Source of the DNA: Bacillota bacterium
Lineage (GTDB): Bacteria; Bacillota_A; Clostridia; Lutisporales; Lutisporaceae
DNA: 9,177 nt
Assembly: GCA_022706865.1 (NCBI GenBank)
Contig: JAKJBT010000067.1
Coordinates: 1 to 9,177 of the forward strand
Direction: 5' to 3'
Numbering within the stretch: position 1 is the first letter of the stretch; every line of letters begins with the position of its first letter. The notes under the pieces were generated by a model. The model did not search any database. It worked only from the letters and a program-made list of their open reading frames with translations, and was not told the origin of the DNA. Positions 6,068-9,177 of this stretch are shown in pieces. The translations under genes were made by a program, and so were the position numbers.

Positions 6068-6891
6068 AGCTCCACCACCATTTCTTCAACAGTCAGAATA
6101 TCCGGAGAAAGCTTCAGCCCCTCCCTGTTCAGCCTGTGACTCAGTTCTGTAACCTGAGGAACATCAAGTCCCGCGGCCTTTACCGTTTCCACTTCCTTGA
6201 ATACATCCTTCGGCTTTCCTTCCATAATAATCCTGCCGTTTTTCATTACACATATCCTGTCTGCCTGTATGGCTTCATCCATGTAGTGGGTAATAAGGAT
6301 TATGGTTATACCTTCCTCCTTATTGAGCTTTATAATGGTATTCAGCACTTCCTTCCTCCCAACAGGATCAAGAAGCGCAGTAGGTTCATCAAGTATGATG
6401 CATTCCGGCTTCATGGCAATAATCCCTGCTATAGCCACTCTCTGCTTCTGTCCTCCTGACAGCAGGTGCGGACTGTGTTTGGCATATTCGGTCATATCTA
6501 CCGTTTTTATTGAGTCATCTACCCTTCTCCTTATTTCCAAAGGCGGAATCCCTAGATTCTCAGGCCCGAAGGCCACATCTTCTTCAACTATGGTAGCTAC
6601 TATCTGATTGTCAGGGTTCTGAAACACCATTCCCGCAGTCTGCCTGATATCCCATAAGAGCTTTTCATCCTTTGTGTTCATTTCCTTTACATATACAGTA
6701 CCTGCCCCAGGCAGCAGCAAGGCATTAAAGTGTTTTGCCAGGGTAGACTTTCCCGACCCATTGTGTCCAAGTATAGCTACAAACTCACCCTTGGCAATAT
6801 TTATATTTATATCATCCAAAGCCAGTTTAGTGCTTCCGCTGTTAGTGCTGTATTCAAATCTTACGTTTTCAGTGGTAATCATATTTGCCAT
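6052..6891 (-). CDS. ecfA1: ECF transporter ATP-binding subunit EcfA1
   Basis: Complete 279-residue ABC ATPase, partner of EcfA2. Walker A is GHNGSGKST (42-50), the Q-loop is [20 protein letters not shown] with Gln91, the signature is LSGGQ (144-148), Walker B ends in ILDEP with Glu169, and the switch histidine is His202 in [30 protein letters not shown] is typical of EcfA1. The ATG at 6891 has AAGGA 6 nt upstream; a second in-frame Met four residues in is less well placed. Its last 16 bp overlap ecfA2. An 80-bp gap containing a hairpin separates it from rplQ, so the transporter module may receive only part of the ribosomal-operon transcript. Confidence 0.95.
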   Translation of the reverse strand: MANMITTENVRFEYSTNSGSTKLALDDININIAKGEFVAILGHNGSGKSTLAKHFNALLLPGAGTVYVKEMNTKDEKLLWDIRQTAGMVFQNPDNQIVATIVEEDVAFGPENLGIPPLEIRRRVDDSIKTVDMTEYAKHSPHLLSGGQKQRVAIAGIIAMKPECIILDEPTALLDPVGRKEVLNTIIKLNKEEGITIILITHYMDEAIQADRICVMKNGRIIMEGKPKDVFKEVETVKAAGLDVPQVTELSHRLNREGLKLSPDILTVEEMVVELCRLK

Positions 6892-6916
6892 ATTAATTCC
6901 TTCTTCCCATCCATAG

Positions 6917-6946
6917 CAAAACGGGACTAAGCAGTCACTTAATCCC
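6917..6946 (-). terminator. Weak terminator or attenuator hairpin between rplQ and ecfA1
   Basis: On the minus strand GGGATTAAG (6946-6938) pairs with CTTAGTCCC (6931-6923). This is a 9-bp stem with one G-U pair and a 6-nt loop, followed by GTTTTGC. The T-run of four is short, so I expect partial termination at most. It would lower expression of the ecf genes and truA relative to the ribosomal genes upstream. Confidence 0.5.
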
Positions 6947-6971
6947 TAATAATTCGATATGATCTACGCTT

Positions 6972-7313
6972 CTACACCAGTTCCAGTACAACTACTTCTG
7001 CTGCATCGCCGCGTCTTGGAGCAACCTTTGCTATTCTTGTATATCCACCGTTTCTCTCCTTGTACTTCGGCGCTATCTCATCAAAGAGCTTCTTTACAAC
7101 ATCTTCTTTTGTAATATATCCCAAGGCCTGACGTTTTGCATGCAGGTCACCGCGCTTGCCAAGTGTAATCATCTTTTCGGCAATGCTCTGAGTTTCCTTC
7201 GCTCTGGTCTCTGTAGTCATAATCTTTCCATGCTCAAGAAAAGAAGTAACCAAGTTTCTAAGCATGGCTTTCCTATGATCTGAAGGACGTCCCAGCTTTC
7301 TGTATCCAGCCAT
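6972..7313 (-). CDS. rplQ: 50S ribosomal protein bL17 (L17)
   Basis: Complete 113-residue bL17, a large-subunit protein lying near the peptide exit tunnel. [20 protein letters not shown] (1-20), the [13 protein letters not shown] segment (28-40) and the C-terminal [18 protein letters not shown] (89-106) are diagnostic. The length is the short Firmicutes form, without the extra C-terminal extension of some phyla. AAAGGAGG stands 7 nt before the ATG. It follows rpoA by 67 bp with nothing recognisable in the gap. Confidence 0.98.
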   Translation of the reverse strand: MAGYRKLGRPSDHRKAMLRNLVTSFLEHGKIMTTETRAKETQSIAEKMITLGKRGDLHAKRQALGYITKEDVVKKLFDEIAPKYKERNGGYTRIAKVAPRRGDAAEVVVLELV

Positions 7314-7380
7314 TGCAATACCTCCTTTTGTTTTGTATTGTTAATCAATATCCGTATTAAACTGCTTGTGCATCAGAATC

Positions 7381-8328
7381 CTAGTCCTCGCTTGTTCTTA
7401 AGCTTAATCCCAGGGCTTCAAGCTTCTGCTGCACTTCTTCCAATGATTTCTTACCCAGATTTCTTACCTTCATCATATCTTCCTCTGTCCTCTGGGTCAG
7501 CTCTTCAACTGTGTTTATTCCGGCTCTCTTCAGGCAGTTAAAGGATCTGACCGAAAGATCCAGCTCTTCAATAGTCATTTCAAGAACCTTTTCCTTCTTG
7601 TCTTCTTCTTTCTCCACCATTATTTCAACATTGCCAACATGCTCAGTCAAGGTTATGAATAACTTCAAGTGCTCACTGAGTATTTTGGCACCAAAGCTTA
7701 TTGCCTCATCCGGCTTGATTGTACCGTCTGTCCAGACTTCAAGCACCAATTTATCATAATCGGTAACCTGTCCGACTCTTGTATTCTCTACCAGATAGTT
7801 GACCTTTCTAACCGGTGTGAAAATCGAATCTATCGGGATTATCCCTATTGGCTGTCCCGGCTGTTTATTCTTTTCCGATATCTGATATCCTCTGCCCATT
7901 TCCACCGTCATTTCCATATATAACCTATGGCCTTCATCCAGACTTGCTATATGAAGATCCTTGTTAATAATTTCAACATCGGCATCACATATGATATCGG
8001 AAGCTTTTATTTCCTTTTCACCCTGAGCATCTATTTTTATGATCTTGGTATTTTCCCCGTGCATCTTAAGCGCAAGATTCTTGATGTTTAATATTATTTC
8101 CGTTACATCTTCCGCTACACCGGGAATTGTCGAAAACTCATGAAGCACGCCGTCAATCTTAATGGAAGTTACAGCAACTCCCGGAAGTGACGAAATCAAT
8201 ATCCTTCTCAAAGAGTTACCGAGGGTAGTACCGTAACCTCTTTCCAGAGGCTCCACTACAAACTTGCCAAAAGTATAATCCTCCGACATTTCGATACATT
8301 CAATTTTGGGCTTTTCTATTTCAATCAT
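7381..8328 (-). CDS. rpoA: DNA-directed RNA polymerase subunit alpha
   Basis: Complete 315-residue alpha subunit, which dimerises to nucleate polymerase assembly. The N-terminal domain (1-235) carries [17 protein letters not shown] (28-44), the dimer and beta-contact region. A charged linker (about 238-252, [12 protein letters not shown]) leads to the C-terminal DNA-binding domain. There the UP-element residues are kept: Arg261, Asn264 and Cys265 in [10 protein letters not shown], and Gly292, Lys294, Ser295 and Glu298 in [10 protein letters not shown] (E. coli 265, 268, 269, 296, 298, 299, 302). AAAGGAGGG precedes the ATG. The 109-bp gap to rpsD holds two copies of ACTGCA (8401-8406 and 8422-8427) but no convincing promoter or terminator. 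Confidence 0.98.
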   Translation of the reverse strand: MIEIEKPKIECIEMSEDYTFGKFVVEPLERGYGTTLGNSLRRILISSLPGVAVTSIKIDGVLHEFSTIPGVAEDVTEIILNIKNLALKMHGENTKIIKIDAQGEKEIKASDIICDADVEIINKDLHIASLDEGHRLYMEMTVEMGRGYQISEKNKQPGQPIGIIPIDSIFTPVRKVNYLVENTRVGQVTDYDKLVLEVWTDGTIKPDEAISFGAKILSEHLKLFITLTEHVGNVEIMVEKEEDKKEKVLEMTIEELDLSVRSFNCLKRAGINTVEELTQRTEEDMMKVRNLGKKSLEEVQQKLEALGLSLRTSED

Positions 8329-8437
8329 CCTACAAACCCTCCTTTTATCTATAGCTTTTTTATTCTGAGGGCAACTGATCCATCAAGTTTATATAAAGAG
8401 ACTGCATCTTCTATCGCTTATACTGCACTAAAACTTA

Positions 8438-9064
8438 TTATCTTGAATACAACTCGACGATTAGATGCTCTTCTATCGGAAGGTCAATATCCTCTCTGGC
8501 CGGAAGAGCAACTATTCTTGCTTCCATCATCTCCGCATTTATGGATAACCACTGTGGAGCAGTTTTTCCTGCTGCGTTTTCTGCAAGTTCCTTGAACTTT
8601 TCAGTACTCTTGCTTCCCGGTTTTACAGCTATAAGGTCGTTAAGACCTGTCTGATAGGATGGAATATCTACCTTCTTGCCGTTAACCGTGAAATGTCCAT
8701 GTCTGACTAATTGCCTTGCTTCAGCTCTTGAATCACCAAAGCCCATTCTGTATACTACGTTGTCCAGCCTGAGTTCCAGAAGTCTCAAAAGGTTTTCACC
8801 TGTTACTCCCTTCTGTCTTTCAGCTTCTTCGAAGTAAGCTCTGAACTGTTTCTCAAGTATGCCGTATATTCTTCTTACCTTTTGCTTTTCTCTAAGCTGT
8901 ATGCCATAGCCTGACGCTTTCTTTCTGCCCTGTCCGTGCTGGCCTGGAGCATATGCCCTTCTTGCAATAGCACATTTATCCGTATAACAACGGTCACCCT
9001 TCAGATACAGCTTGGATCCTTCTCGTCTGCAAAGCCTGCACTTAGCGTCTGTATATCTTGCCAT
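8438..9064 (-). CDS. rpsD: 30S ribosomal protein uS4 (S4), zinc-binding form
   Basis: Complete 208-residue uS4, a primary 16S rRNA binder that starts assembly of the 30S body. The N-terminal zinc knuckle is intact: Cys9, Cys12, Cys26 and Cys31, the same spacing as in Thermus S4. Bacillus S4 lacks these cysteines. The conserved [20 protein letters not shown] (38-57) and the S4 RNA-binding domain (about 98-160, including [12 protein letters not shown] and [19 protein letters not shown]) are present. The ATG has GAGGAGGTG in front. In other bacteria S4 represses its own operon; no specific target site was recognised here. Confidence 0.98.
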   Translation of the reverse strand: MARYTDAKCRLCRREGSKLYLKGDRCYTDKCAIARRAYAPGQHGQGRKKASGYGIQLREKQKVRRIYGILEKQFRAYFEEAERQKGVTGENLLRLLELRLDNVVYRMGFGDSRAEARQLVRHGHFTVNGKKVDIPSYQTGLNDLIAVKPGSKSTEKFKELAENAAGKTAPQWLSINAEMMEARIVALPAREDIDLPIEEHLIVELYSR

Positions 9065-9084
9065 CTATCACACCTCCTCAATTA

Positions 9085-9177
9085 CTAAACTCTTCTGCGT
9101 TTTGGCGGTCTGCAACCGTTGTGAGGTATAGGAGTAACATCTTTTATAAGGCTGACTTCCAGTCCTGCAGCCTGAAG
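9085..9177 (-). CDS. rpsK: 30S ribosomal protein uS11 (S11), C-terminal 30 residues only
   Basis: The last 30 codons and the TAG stop (9087-9085) of uS11 lie before the window edge; the start is outside. The residues [20 protein letters not shown], followed by [10 protein letters not shown], are the highly conserved C-terminus that binds the platform of the 30S subunit. It precedes rpsD by 20 bp, the usual Firmicutes order rpsM-rpsK-rpsD-rpoA-rplQ. Confidence 0.95.
   Translation of the reverse strand, partial: LQAAGLEVSLIKDVTPIPHNGCRPPKRRRV

Noticed and set aside
8329..8437. Internal promoter in the rpsD-rpoA gap
   Set aside because: TATATA and TTGATG elements are present but not in a workable pair at 16-18 bp spacing. 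The ACTGCA repeats 21 bp apart may be chance.

Overview
The window reads as a piece of a Clostridia chromosome (low-G+C, Gram-positive, spore-forming). Three things support this. The order rpsK-rpsD-rpoA-rplQ-ecfA1-ecfA2-ecfT-truA followed by rplM-rpsI is the standard Firmicutes arrangement at the end of the large ribosomal-protein cluster. The S4 protein keeps a four-cysteine zinc site. A cwlD-type cortex amidase, a spore-peptidoglycan gene, lies at the other end. A genus cannot be assigned from the sequence alone. Every convincing gene is on the minus strand, so transcription runs from high to low coordinates.

Right part (9177 down to 3668): the tail of the alpha operon. It encodes uS11 (cut by the window edge), zinc-type uS4, the RNA polymerase alpha subunit and bL17. 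An 80-bp gap with a weak terminator-like hairpin follows, then the energising module of a group II ECF vitamin transporter (EcfA1, EcfA2, EcfT) and the tRNA pseudouridine synthase TruA. The genes from ecfA1 to truA overlap or nearly touch and probably form one translationally coupled unit.

Middle (3671 down to 2571): the rplM-rpsI operon. It has a good sigma-A promoter (TTGACA, 17 bp, TAAAAT) whose -35 box overlaps the truA stop codon. A leader of about 170 nt follows, in the place where Firmicutes carry the L13 leader. The operon ends at a perfect 12-bp-stem intrinsic terminator. Just beyond it is a G+C-rich, fold-prone segment of about 70 bp that I cannot assign.

Left part (2389 down to 1): an accessory operon starting from an extended -10 promoter. 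It encodes a PilZ-domain protein (probable cyclic-di-GMP receptor), a MazG-like nucleotide pyrophosphohydrolase and a flavodoxin-fold flavoprotein with a compact CX2CX2CX5C cysteine motif like that of iron-sulfur flavoproteins. After a 123-bp gap with two inverted repeats comes cwlD, truncated by the window start.

Most of the window is conserved housekeeping sequence. The parts worth a second look are the PilZ/MazG/flavoprotein operon, the unexplained structured segment at about 2480-2560, and the rplM leader. I found no mobile element, CRISPR array, tRNA or rRNA gene, and no convincing new multi-gene system.
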